Origin: Impatiens glandulifera
Taxonomy: Eukaryota > Streptophyta > Magnoliopsida > Ericales > Balsaminaceae
Reading direction: 5' to 3'
Length of the DNA stretch: 64,000 bases
Assembly: GCF_907164915.1 (NCBI RefSeq)
Contig: NC_061866.1
Coordinates: 21,244,117-21,308,116 of the forward strand
The notes under the pieces are model-generated. The model saw nothing but the letters and a program-made list of their open reading frames with translations. It was not told the DNA's origin and ran no database searches. Below, piece by piece: positions 35,982 through 45,510 of the stretch. The translations under genes were made by a program, and so were the position numbers. Every line of letters begins with the position of its first letter. Position 1 is the first letter of the stretch.

Positions 35982-35994
35982 AAAAAGGGAGAAA
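35982..35994 (+). promoter_or_regulatory. Extra polypurine tract, element C
   Basis: AAAAAGGGAGAAA, a second copy of the tract at 36161, about 180 bp before the 3' LTR and not beside an LTR edge. Confidence 0.6.
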
Positions 35995-36160
35995 TTGATA
36001 AGATAAAAGATAGAATTTTTCAAAATTTTTTTCAAAATTTCCCAAAATTTTTCGAAAAATCCTTCCAAATCAGTTTCCAAAAATCCGGCCAAATAAAACT
36101 CACAAAACCGGCCTACATTTGCAATCTTACATGATTTTGATAATTTTAAATTAAATAATC

Positions 36161-36173
36161 AAAAAGGGAGAAA
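36161..36173 (+). promoter_or_regulatory. Element C polypurine tract
   Basis: AAAAAGGGAGAAA immediately before the 3' LTR. Confidence 0.85.
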
Positions 36174-36174
36174 T

Positions 36175-37422
36175 TTTTAGATAAAATTAGACCGGTTAAT
36201 AGAACTTAACACAAATAAACTTCTTATGCAGGAACAGACAAAGAACCGGACCGGTCAAACCAATGAACCGGTTAAGAAGCTCAACCGGTCAAACACCTAA
36301 ACTGACCAGAAACATGACCGCACAAAGAAGGCATGATCGGTCAAAATTAAACCCCTAATTAAACACCAGACAGCCGGTCATTTAGAAGCCAAAGGAATAA
36401 GCGGAAGCCATCCGGTTAAGACAAATAACCGACCAGACTGGAAGCCATCCAGTTAAGACAAATAACTAATCAACATAAGAAGATACTTCGGGTATCTGTT
36501 GAGAATGATACCAAAGGAACAGACTGAACAATTAATTTTGAGGAAAGTCTGCAGGCTGCAGAAAACCGTCCTACAGGATCTTTCCACTTCAGGATAAATT
36601 AGAAAGGCAATCTTCCAAGTACAGACAACTGTCCAACCGATAGTTACCACATTGAGTAAAAGACAAACCTAGCCGGTTTGACCTACATACTGGAAGAATA
36701 GACCACCAGGTCTGAAAAGTTGACTGCCAGGTCTGAATCACTGAACCTCTGCTCAACCAATCAAATTCAAGGAAATGAAATATGACCGTTGGCACATTTC
36801 ATCTATAAAAGGAGCATCTGAAGAGGAGTAAATGTGGGACACAATGAACAATTAATTTACAAGTGATAAGAGTGTGTTCTATCTCTAGAAAGCTTAAGTG
36901 CTAAGTTGAAGTGTAATTCTACATTTTCGGTTAAAATTGTACGGGTGTTATCGAGCAGGAAATAAGTCTCGATCGGATTGTATTTGTATTCCTTAGTGAA
37001 TATCCTTCTCGCGGTTTCGAGAGGAAGGGGTGACGTAGGAGTTTTATCTCCGAACATCCATAAAAACCTGTCTTGTTATTTACTTTCTGCCGGTTCTACA
37101 TTCTAACCGACCTGTACTAACTCATTTATACCGCTATAACCGACTCTACATTACCTAAATCGAATCACCAAGATCCAAAAAACCGACCCAGCAACTTCTA
37201 AACCTGTCTTATCCAAAAAACTGGTTCTGCCTATCTCGTGAGTTTGCTGCTTCGACCTGAAACAAACCTCTTCCGCGCTTGAACCTAGTTCAAAGGTTTG
37301 TGACAGTTTGTGTAGTATTGAAACCCCGGTGTTAATCTCTAACCGGATTAATCACCACTCTTTGAGTGAGACGCGCTAACCGGCCCATCCCCGGTCCTCC
37401 AGCCGCGACCTAGATCCTAACA
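36175..37422 (+). repeat. Element C 3' LTR
   Basis: 1248 bp, nearly identical to 23915-25173 with scattered substitutions and a small replacement near 36530. The first two bases are TT instead of TG. It ends GATCCTAACA, followed by the target duplication TGTTT. Confidence 0.92.
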
Positions 37423-37427
37423 TGTTT

Positions 37428-38447
37428 TTATTCATAACAATGGAAAGATTTATTAGTCCTCTTTTGATGCTAAAGCTGATGCTGGACTCATGCTGGGATA
37501 TTCTTCAGTAAGCAAGGCTTACAGAGTATACAACAACAAAACACAAACTTTTGAGGAATCCCTTCATGTAGTCTTTGATGAACCTGTTGAGAGCAAATCC
37601 ATTGATCCCATTGACCTTGTTAACAGACTAGAAGCGACGAGTCTTGATTCTGTAATTGAGGAAGAATCTCTAGATAAACGAATTTCGTTGACTAACCCTA
37701 TGGATGATCCGGTTGAAATTCAACCAGGCGTACAATTTCCTGTTCAACAAACTGTTGAGAGGTCAGACGTCGCAGAGTCACATGTTCATATGACCAATCC
37801 TTATGGATCCAACTTCAGATGGAACAATAATCATCCACCAGAATTGATCATCGGAAATCCTTTTTCTCCTCAAAGGACAAGACGTCAATTGATGGATTTA
37901 ATAGCCAATTCTGCCTTTATTTCTCAGATTGAACCTAAGAAAATTGGTGAAGTAGTGGTTAATTCAGATTGGATCAATGCCATGTAGGAGGAGTTAAACC
38001 AATTTATGAGAAATAAAATGTGGCATCTAACTCCTAGACCGACTGATTAGTTAGTCATAGGAACATGATGGGTCTTTAGAAACAAGCTTAGTGAAGATGG
38101 CTTAGTTATTAGAAACAAAGCCCGCTTGGTTGCTCAAGGATACAGACAGGAGGAAGGTATCGACTTTGATGAGTCTTTTGCACCTATAGCAAGACTTGAG
38201 GCAATTATAACAAAGCTTTGTATGGTCTGAAACAAGCTCCTAGATCTTGGTATGACACTTTCACTGAATTTCTGTTTGATCATGACTTTGTTATTGGAAC
38301 TATGGATAAAACAGTGTTTAGATTCACTAAAGACTCTCACATTCTGCTAGTTCAAATTTATTTTGATGATATTATATTTAGATCAAATAACCCCAAATTG
38401 TGTGAGAAATTTGTCAAACTGATACAGGACATATTTGAAATGAGCAT
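37428..38447 (+). pseudogene. Element A pol, integrase end and first part of reverse transcriptase
   Basis: Resumes element A after element C: SFDAKADAGLMLGYSSVSK, TFEESLHVVFDE, then NSAFISQIEPKK and the reverse transcriptase start. Stops: TAG at 37985 for Gln in AMQEEL, TAG at 38048, and TGA at 38066 for Arg before WVFRNKL. After LARLEAI the reading jumps to [17 protein letters not shown], so the stretch containing FQMDVKSAFLNG is deleted. The catalytic box reads YFDDIIFR, a changed YVDD. It breaks off at FEMS where the solo LTR inserted. Confidence 0.88.
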
Positions 38448-38623
38448 TGTTAGAAAAATTAAGTAAGTTAATTTTAAACCGGCCAACGATTACAAGTTTT
38501 GAATATTTATTTTAAATAATCAAAAAGGGAGAAATTGTTAGAAAAATTAAGTAAGTTAATTTTAAACCGGCCAATAATTACAAGTTTTGAATATTTATTC
38601 TAAATAATCAAAAAGGGAGAAAT
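38448..38623 (+). repeat. Two 88-bp LTR-start/polypurine-tract units
   Basis: Units at 38448-38535 and 38536-38623 each begin TGTTAGAAAAATTAAGTAAG and end AAAAAGGGAGAAAT. A third TGTTAG opens the main LTR at 38624. Confidence 0.92.
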
Positions 38624-38672
38624 TGTTAGAAAATAAACCGTTAAGTCATATTGGTTTAAATATAATAAGAAT

Positions 38673-38742
38673 GTGCTCTAGCGTAGTGGTAAACACCATG
38701 CCTGTCACACAGGTGACCAGGGATCAAATCTCCCTGACTGCA
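38673..38742 (+). ncRNA. tRNA-Asp-like relic inside the LTR
   Basis: A TAGCGTAGTGG (38679-38689) resembles the internal A box of tRNA genes. GCCTGTCAC carries a GTC anticodon (38704-38706) in the context found in plant tRNA-Asp. The T arm folds perfectly (AGGGA, loop TCAAATC, TCCCT; 38719-38735) and contains a degenerate B box. The acceptor stem does not pair, so this is not a functional tRNA gene. It may be the head of a SINE or a captured tRNA fragment. The other family C LTRs in this window lack it. Confidence 0.5.
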
Positions 38743-39760
38743 AATATTATTTAAAGTTTTGCTATTTCAGGGAAGCTGAGCAAAATCCGAAATTTACTTA
38801 TAGGCAAGATCGGCTCCACAATGTATACCGGCTCAGTCAACCGAATCAGTCAAGAAGCTCGGTCAAAGCGTTCGGTCACCCGGTTCGGTCAAGAAGTTCA
38901 AAATCCGGACAGGTTCAACCTATGTGCAGAAATCTGGACAGGTTCAACCTATGTGTAGAAATCCGGACAGGTTCAAGTTCAGGACCGGTTGAGTTATAAA
39001 CCGAAAGAACGATCAAGAAATCTAACCCGTCAGAATATCAAACCGGCCAGAAAAAGGAAATGAACAAACCTGAAGTTATCAAGTTGAATATCAAACCGGC
39101 CAGAAGAAACAAATGAACAAACCTGAAGTTATCAGGTCGAATATCAAACCGGCCAGAAGAAGTTTTTGATCAAACCTGAAGTTATCAGGAACGGTTAAGA
39201 ATCTGACCGGTCAAGAATCCAACCGGTCAAGTAATCAAACCGTTTAGAAGAAGAAGCAAAGGATGTATCCAAAACCGGAAGTTATCCGGTTAACCCAAAG
39301 CCATGAACAACCGGTAGACATCCTAAACCGAAATACAGTATCCAACCGGAAAACCGATGAGAAGACTACTTAGAGTAAGAAGTCAAGAATATCAAACTAA
39401 GTACAACTTACAAATCGGTGCAAATAGATACTTTGGGTATCTGCAGAAGATAATATCAAAGGATTAGACTGTGACATTGCCATATCCGTACAAGTCTGAT
39501 GATACTCTGCAGGCTGCAGAAGATTGCCTGAAGAGATCTTTCCACTCTGGGATAAGTCAGAGGCGTAACCTTCCAGGTGCAGGGAATTGTCCAACCGACA
39601 GTTGTTATATTAAGTAAAAGACAAACCTAGCCGGTTTGACCGATGTCTTGGAAACCAGAACCGCATTTAATGCAAGGCTGAACCTCTGCTCAACCAATCA
39701 GACTCAAGGATGACCCTGAAGGTATCCGTTGAAGAAATGTGACTGTTGGCACATTTCATC

Positions 39761-39768
39761 TATAAAAG
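39761..39768 (+). promoter_or_regulatory. TATA box in the solo LTR
   Basis: TATAAAAG in the same context as in the element C LTRs (TTGGCACATTTCATC upstream). Confidence 0.7.
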
Positions 39769-40369
39769 GAGCTGAAGAGGCAAAGCATACCAGATACAAA
39801 AAACAAAGATACAAGACAAGATAAATTAAGTGTGTTTATCTCTCTACAAGATTGAGAGCTTAAGTGTGATTACAATTTCGGTTAAAATTGTACGGGTGTT
39901 ATCGAGCAGAAAATAAGTCTCGGTCGGATTGTGCTTGTGTATTCCTTAGTGAATATCCTTCTCGCGGTTTCGAGAGGAAGGGGTGACGTAGGAGTTTCAT
40001 CTCCGAACATCCATAAAAACCTGTCTTGTTATTTACTTTCCGTCGGCTTACATTCTAACCGATCTGCACTAACCTACTAATACCGCTCCAACCGATTCAA
40101 CATCACCCAAACCGAATCACTAAGCTGCAAAACCGACCTAGCAATCTCCAAACCTATATTATTCAAATTCGGTTCTGCCTATCTCGTGTGTGTGCTACTT
40201 CAACTTGAAACGAACCACTTCCGCGCTTGAACTCGGTTCAAGGGTTTGTGACAGTTTGTGTAGTATTGAAACCCCGGTGTTAATCTCTAACCGGATTAAT
40301 CACCACCCTTTGAGTGAGACGCGATAACCGGCCAACCCCAGTCCCCCAACCGCGACCTAGATCCTAACA

Positions 40370-41230
40370 AGCATGATGGGATAATTAACTTTCTTCATCG
40401 GTCTTCAAGTTCGTCAGTTGGAGAAAGGAACCTTCATCAATTAGGCTAAGTATACCAAAGAGTTACTAAAGAAGTTTGGGATTGAGAACTGCTCTGCTGA
40501 AGCCACTCCAATGAGCTCCACTAGTAAATTGGACAAATATGATGGTGGTCAAAGTGTAGATGTCACAACCTATAGAGGTCTAATTGGGTCATTGCTCTAT
40601 GTTACTGCTAGTAGACTAGATATCCAATTTATTGCTGGTGTTTGTGAAATATTTCAGGCTAATCCTAAACTCTCTCACTTTACTGATGTTAAACGCATTC
40701 TGAAGTATTTAAAGGCAACTCAAAATGTGGGACTGTGGTATCCGAAGGATTCCAGTTTCAATTTAACTAGTTTCTTAGATGCAGATTATGCAGGATGAAA
40801 AATTGATTGAAAGAGCACTAGTAAAACTTGTCAGTTCTTTGGAGATCGTCTTATCTCATGGTTTAGTAAGAAGCAGACGTCGGTTGCCACGTCTACAGCT
40901 GAAGCAGAGTATCTTACTGCTGGCAGTTGTTGCTCTCAATTTTTGTGGGTTCAACAACAGCTTAGGGACTATGGGATTGAGGTCGAAGAATCTCAAATTT
41001 TCTTCGAAAACACATGTGCTATCACAATCACCTATAATCCAGTTTTGCATTCTCGGACAAAGCACATTGTAATCAGGCATCTCTTTATCCGAGAGCATGT
41101 CAATCAGAAGTAGATTCGTCTTGAATACATCCCAACAGATCAACAAACTGGAGACATATTCACGAAGCCTTTACCCAAAGCTAAGTTTTCTCATTTTAGA
41201 AATATTTTAGGACTTGTTTATCTTGATTGA
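40370..41230 (+). pseudogene. Element A pol, reverse transcriptase end and RNase H
   Basis: Continues after the solo LTR: SMMG*LTFFIGLQVRQLE, FIN*AKYTKELLKKFG, then RNase H motifs FLDADYAG, STAEAEYLTAG and HSRTKHIVIRH, ending LVYLD at 41230. Stops include TAG for Gln at 40441, TGA for Arg near 40807, and TAG for Gln near 41111 where element E still has CAG. A frameshift after YAG shifts part of RNase H. Confidence 0.88.
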
Positions 41231-42061
41231 TGTTGTTTTGTGCATAAATTGAGGGGGAACATGTTGTTCAAACGTAACTGGACAGACAAGAAGACAGAGG
41301 TCTTAATACGTCCAATGGAATAAAAGTTTAAGAAGCATAACTACTTAGACGTACGTCTACTTAAGTAGTTTTTATCATCTTTCAGGAACTCATGTCTTGG
41401 TTGATTAACCTGTGCGGTTAGACGCATACGTCTAATAGACGTTAGACGTTTTTATGACAAGAGAGACTGGTAGCTCACGTCTAACCAGACACACGTGCAT
41501 CACGTGGTGTTAATGCGTAATTAGACGTTTACGTCTAATAGACGTTAGACGGTTATAAGACAAACTTGATTAGACGACAACGTCTAATAGACAAATTTTC
41601 CAATTAGAAGTGAAGAATGTGAACAGTAGAATAAACGTCTAACTACTTGTGTACTTAGACTTTTCATCTTTTGGCTATCTGGACAGCTGTCATCTGCATA
41701 TGTATCTGTCTATGTACCTTTTTCCCGTCGAAAATAAACCAGTCACTTCTCAATAAATGGAAGACAAGTGTCTATCAATTTGTCAAAACTAACTAAAGTT
41801 TCTGATTACTTTCCTCTGTACGTCTAATATTAATTGTGCAGTTTTATGATTAATATTAATTGATAGTTGTGTCCCTTGGGAATAGGTTTTTGAGATTTTT
41901 TACGGTTGGTATAATCATTAAACATTTATTGCTATACGTTAGCTTTCCAATATTTAATGAATGGCGTCACTCAAATGGTTGAGTACTCCTATATCCTTGT
42001 CTCTCTCTCTCTAGAATTCGAATCGTCAAAATTCTTGTGCTCGTTTGTTCATCTTGCCAAA
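41231..42061 (+). other. Element A spacer between pol and X, with TTAGACG motifs
   Basis: No gene. From 41340 to 41660 it repeats AGACGTTTACGTCTAATAG-type words, irregularly spaced. A CT-rich patch (CTTGTCTCTCTCTCTCTAG, near 41995) precedes the X start, as in element E. Corresponding spacers lie at 54828-55612 and 60545-61519. Confidence 0.7.
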
Positions 42062-42853
42062 ATGACTTTCTTCCCTACAAAATCCCTGCAAGTAGATTTC
42101 AAATCGATCTCTACTCTGACGAATCCTGGAATGGTTCAAATGTTTCAATCATTGAAAGCCTCTAGGTTGAAGAGATTCCTTCGCCCTCACTTCATTTATC
42201 ACGAACAAGCTATTCGTGAGTTTTTCAAAACCGCTAGCTTCTACAACAGCAAATACATCTATGCGAATATTCTTGGAAGAATGATCTGCTTCGATGAAGA
42301 AACATTCGGTTTGTTCTTCAGACTCTCAACCGAAGGAATCCATGAGTTTCCTTCTTCCTCAAATGAGATTCTGTCTGAAATGATGAATGTCTTTTCAGAT
42401 GAGATCGTTAAAGGATAAACCCTTCTTGTTGAGTATCACGGGAAGAGTAACTGCTTGAAAGTTGAGTATGCCCTACTCAACGACATCATCTGGAAATCCC
42501 TCCTCACAAAAGACTCCTACATTTATTGTACGAAGGTATTTGAAATAATGGTGGCCATCACAAGGGGTGTAGCCATCAACTGGTCAAAATTCCTCTTCAA
42601 CAACCTAGTCAGAATGATCTCCGCCTAGAAGAAGATCTTCGGCTATTACAGTCCTCTTTGCGCATTCCTTTGCCGTATTCTTAATGAACCTGGTCACGAG
42701 TTCCATTCCTCTTCCAAAATCTTGGACAACGAAAAAGTTCTCGATTATGTTCTTAGGGTGAACATGCTTAGATCGAAGAAGAGAAACAAGGAAGAGCTTA
42801 ACTCGGCTCTTACTTTATCCCTAGAGTCAGCTGTTGATTCCCTTCCCAAATGA
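42062..42853 (+). pseudogene. Accessory gene X of element A, short form
   Basis: 263 codons in one frame from MTFFPTKSLQVDFKSISTL to SAVDSLPK, with two stops (TAA 42416, TAG 42626). Motifs: MVQMFQSLKASRLKRFLRP, FIYHEQAIREFFKTA, ICFDEETFGLFFRLSTEGI and AINWSKFLFNNLVRMI. It ends after a basic RSKKRNK stretch with no coiled coil, like the element E copy. The ATG aligns with the other X starts; the in-frame ATG at 41957 would lie in the spacer. Confidence 0.82.
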
Positions 42854-43075
42854 TGTTAAAAAGGGGGAAGAGAGAAAGGAGGATAAAATTTGTTTTATGT
42901 TGTCTTGTGTGGTCCTGAACTTATTTCGTTTTGCTGTTTTTGAAAGATGTTTCTGTATTTTTCTTTTGAAAAACATCCCTGATTTTGCTTGATTTTCTGT
43001 TATCTGATTATGGAATTGATTGCATTACTCATATAATCTTTTTGTTATCTATGCAAAGTTTTAACATCATCATCA

Positions 43076-43088
43076 AAAAGAGGGAAAT
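43076..43088 (+). promoter_or_regulatory. Element A polypurine tract
   Basis: AAAAAGAGGGAAA-type tract directly before the 3' LTR. Confidence 0.75.
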
Positions 43089-43261
43089 TATTGGATCAAA
43101 TTAGTTTGACTAAGTTTCAAAGTATTTTGACTATTGGAATTTTGATAATGAGTGTGTATAAAACTTAATTTAAGCCCTCTAATCGTTTTTGGTGCAGGTG
43201 TATCGAAAACATCTTATATTAGACTAAGTCTTAATGAGGTTAATTAGATTGATTGACCATT

Positions 43262-44330
43262 AGATGCATAAAGTTAGACGTGTAGCCTAACAAATAAGTA
43301 GTTAGACGTGTAGTCTGACGGATACATAGTTAGACGTGCAGTCTAATGGATACGTAGTTACACGTACAGTCTAACAGATATGTAGTTAGACGTACAGTCT
43401 AACGGATACGTAGTTAGACATGCAGTCTAACAAATACGTAGTTAGACGTGCAGCTTAAAGAATACGTAGTTAAAGGTGTAGTCTAAAGGATACGTAGTTA
43501 AACGTGCAGTCTAACGGATACATAGTTAGACGTGTAGTCTAACAGATACGTAGTTAGAAGTGCAGTCTAACAGATACGTAGTTAGACGTGAAGTTTAAAA
43601 GATACGTAGTTAGACGTGCAATGTAACGGATACGTACTTAGACGTGTAGTTTAACGGATATGTAGTTAGACGTGCAGTCTAATAGATACATAGTTAGACG
43701 TGCAGTCTAACAGACATAGTTAAACATGTACTCTAACAGATACGTAGTTCGACGTGTAGTCTAACAGATGAAAGTTAGACGTGTACTCTAACTCCTTCAT
43801 ATTAGTCTGAAGGGATGCGTAGTTATACGTTCCGTCTAATATATACATAGTTAGACGTGCAATCTAACATACGTAGTTAGACGTGCAGTCTAACAAATAC
43901 GTAGTTAGACGTGTAGTCTAACGGATACGTGGTTAGACGTGCAGTCTAACAGATACGTAGTTAGTCGTGTAGTCTAACAGATACATAGCTGGACGTGCAG
44001 TCTAACAAACGTAGTTAGACGTCCAGTCTAATGGATACGTAGTTAGACGTGCAATCTAACGGACGCGTAGTTAGATGTGCAGTCTAATAGATGAAAGTTA
44101 GACGTCCAGTCTAACTCCTTCAGATTAGTCTGAAGGAAAGTGTAGTTAGACGTGCTGTCTAACAGATGAGAGTTAGACGTGTAGTCTAACTCCTTTAGAT
44201 TAGTCTATAGGGAACCATAATTAGACGTGTCGTCTAATCTCATTAGACCAGGTGGTCTAATGGATCCTTCTATTAGACGTGGGCGTCTAATTTCATTAGA
44301 CGAGGTCTTCTAAGTGAAATATGTGTAATT
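43262..44330 (+). repeat. TTAGAC minisatellite in the element A 3' LTR, diverged
   Basis: Units of 27-28 bp on the theme GTTAGACGTGCAGTCTAAC plus GGATACGTA, with many substitutions and length changes, unlike the near-identical core array in the 5' LTR. Confidence 0.93.
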
Positions 44331-44727
44331 CCATGCTTAAGCAGCTGTTTGAAGCTAGCACACATCTACCCACGATCAACTAGTTGTATGCTACTCTTTC
44401 TCCACTTTCTAGTGAAGATCAGTATGACAGCCAGTTGCAACCAATTGATTAATGCCACGTAAGAAAATATTCTTCCCACAACTTGTTTCTTGCAGGAATA
44501 TCCTAGAAGAATATTTGGCGCACTACCAGATTGGTAAGGCCACGATCCAATGGATGCTCGTGTACTATGGAGGCGTTCCAATGGAAGCTGTCACATGTCA
44601 TTATGAAATATTCGACCGTTGGTACCTGTTCCTTATTTAAAGATATTCAAGGACAACGGAAGAACTGCTAGAATTACAGATTAATTGATCTATCGATACT
44701 TAGAGAATCATACGCACACAAAAAACT

Positions 44728-45491
44728 GATATACGAAAGAGTTAGAATCAAAGTATTGTGTTAGCTGAGTGATATATTTCATTATATTGTAAGTTGAACA
44801 TAGTCTGTTCTGTTCAATAGTGAGCTAATCGTGCAACTGTATAGTGAATCCTTACGGTGGTTGGAAGAAGGGGTGACGTAGGTGAGTTTGCTCCGAACAT
44901 CCATAAACAAACTGTTGTGTCATTTACATTCTGTCATCTTCTCATTCTTTGATTCTTAACTTCAAACTTGAGCAAATATTTCCGCAATTGAACCGTTCAA
45001 GAGTTTGTAAGGGTTTGTGTAAAATAGAAAATGATTTAAATCCCTAACAGAATTTCTATCCAACCGTTTTTCCGAAGCCGTTATCAATAGTCAGACCCCC
45101 GTCTCTATCGATATACGAAAGAGTTAGAATCAAAGTATTGTGTTAGCTGAGTGATATATTTCATTATATTGTAAGTTGAACATAGTCTGTTCTGTTCAAT
45201 AGTGAGCTAATCGTGCAACTGTATAGTGAATCCTTACGGTGGTTGGAAGAAGGGGTGACGTAGGTGAGTTTGCTCCGAACATCCATAAACAAACTGTTGT
45301 GTCATTTACATTCTGTCATCTTCTCATTCTTTGATTCTTAACTTCAAACTTGAGCAAATATTTCCGCAATTGAACCGTTCAAGAGTTTGTAAGGGTTTGT
45401 GTAAAATAGAAAATGATTTAAATCCCTAACAGAATTTCTATCCAACTGTTTTTCCGAAGCCGTTATCAATAGTCAGACCCCCGTCTCTATC
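44728..45491 (+). repeat. 382-bp tandem duplication in the element A 3' LTR
   Basis: GATATACGAAAGAGTTAGAA starts at both 44728 and 45110 and the copies are almost identical. The junction is at CTATCGAT|ATACG. The hairpin block is therefore present twice (44865, 45247). Confidence 0.95.
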
Positions 45492-45510
45492 GATTACGCC
45501 GATCCTATCA

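Larger units (their letters stand above)
23915..37422 (+). mobile_element. Sirevirus-like Copia element C (family C), complete, with three accessory genes
   Basis: 13,508 bp with two LTRs (1259 and 1248 bp) and perfect 5-bp target duplication TGTTT (23910-23914, 37423-37427). Order: LTR, initiator-Met primer site, gag (25213-26985), pol (26986-30246), accessory genes X1, X2 and X3 (30760-35839), polypurine tract, LTR. Gag and pol carry a few stops and frameshifts, so the copy is inactive, but every domain is present. The length above 13 kb is due to the ~5.6-kb accessory block. Confidence 0.94.
38448..40369 (+). mobile_element. Extended solo LTR of family C
   Basis: Flanked by the 5-bp duplication AGCAT (38443-38447, 40370-40374), with TG and CA ends. 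Two 88-bp units, each an LTR start plus polypurine tract, precede a 1746-bp LTR (38624-40369). The LTR has a TATA box and the hairpin block at 39971-40018, and ends GATCCTAACA like element C. There is no internal coding DNA. It sits within the reverse transcriptase of element A, whose reading resumes at 40375. Confidence 0.9.
19463..45510 (+). mobile_element. Sirevirus-like Copia element A (family B), twice interrupted
   Basis: Forward element with a 5'-truncated LTR (19463-21543), a mutated primer site, decayed gag and pol, accessory gene X and a 3' LTR (43089-45510). Sirevirus-like traits are LTRs above 2 kb, an extended gag ending in IWIPKG, a polypurine tract of the AAAAAGAGGGAAA type and an extra gene after pol. 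Pol is interrupted by element C (target duplication TGTTT) and by an extended solo LTR (target duplication AGCAT). The reading resumes correctly after each insertion, so all three segments belong to one element. Confidence 0.88.
43089..45510 (+). repeat. Element A 3' LTR
   Basis: 2422 bp, beginning TATTGGATCAAATTAG (TG changed to TA) and ending GATCCTATCA. It contains a diverged TTAGAC minisatellite (43262-44330) and a 382-bp tandem duplication (44728-45109 and 45110-45491). Confidence 0.88.

Noticed and set aside
38673..38742. Working tRNA-Asp gene
   Set aside because: The acceptor stem does not pair and the anticodon and D stems contain mismatches.
41957..42061. Extending the element A X gene to the ATG at 41957
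   Set aside because: The extra 35 codons fall in a CT-rich leader and have no counterpart in the other X proteins.
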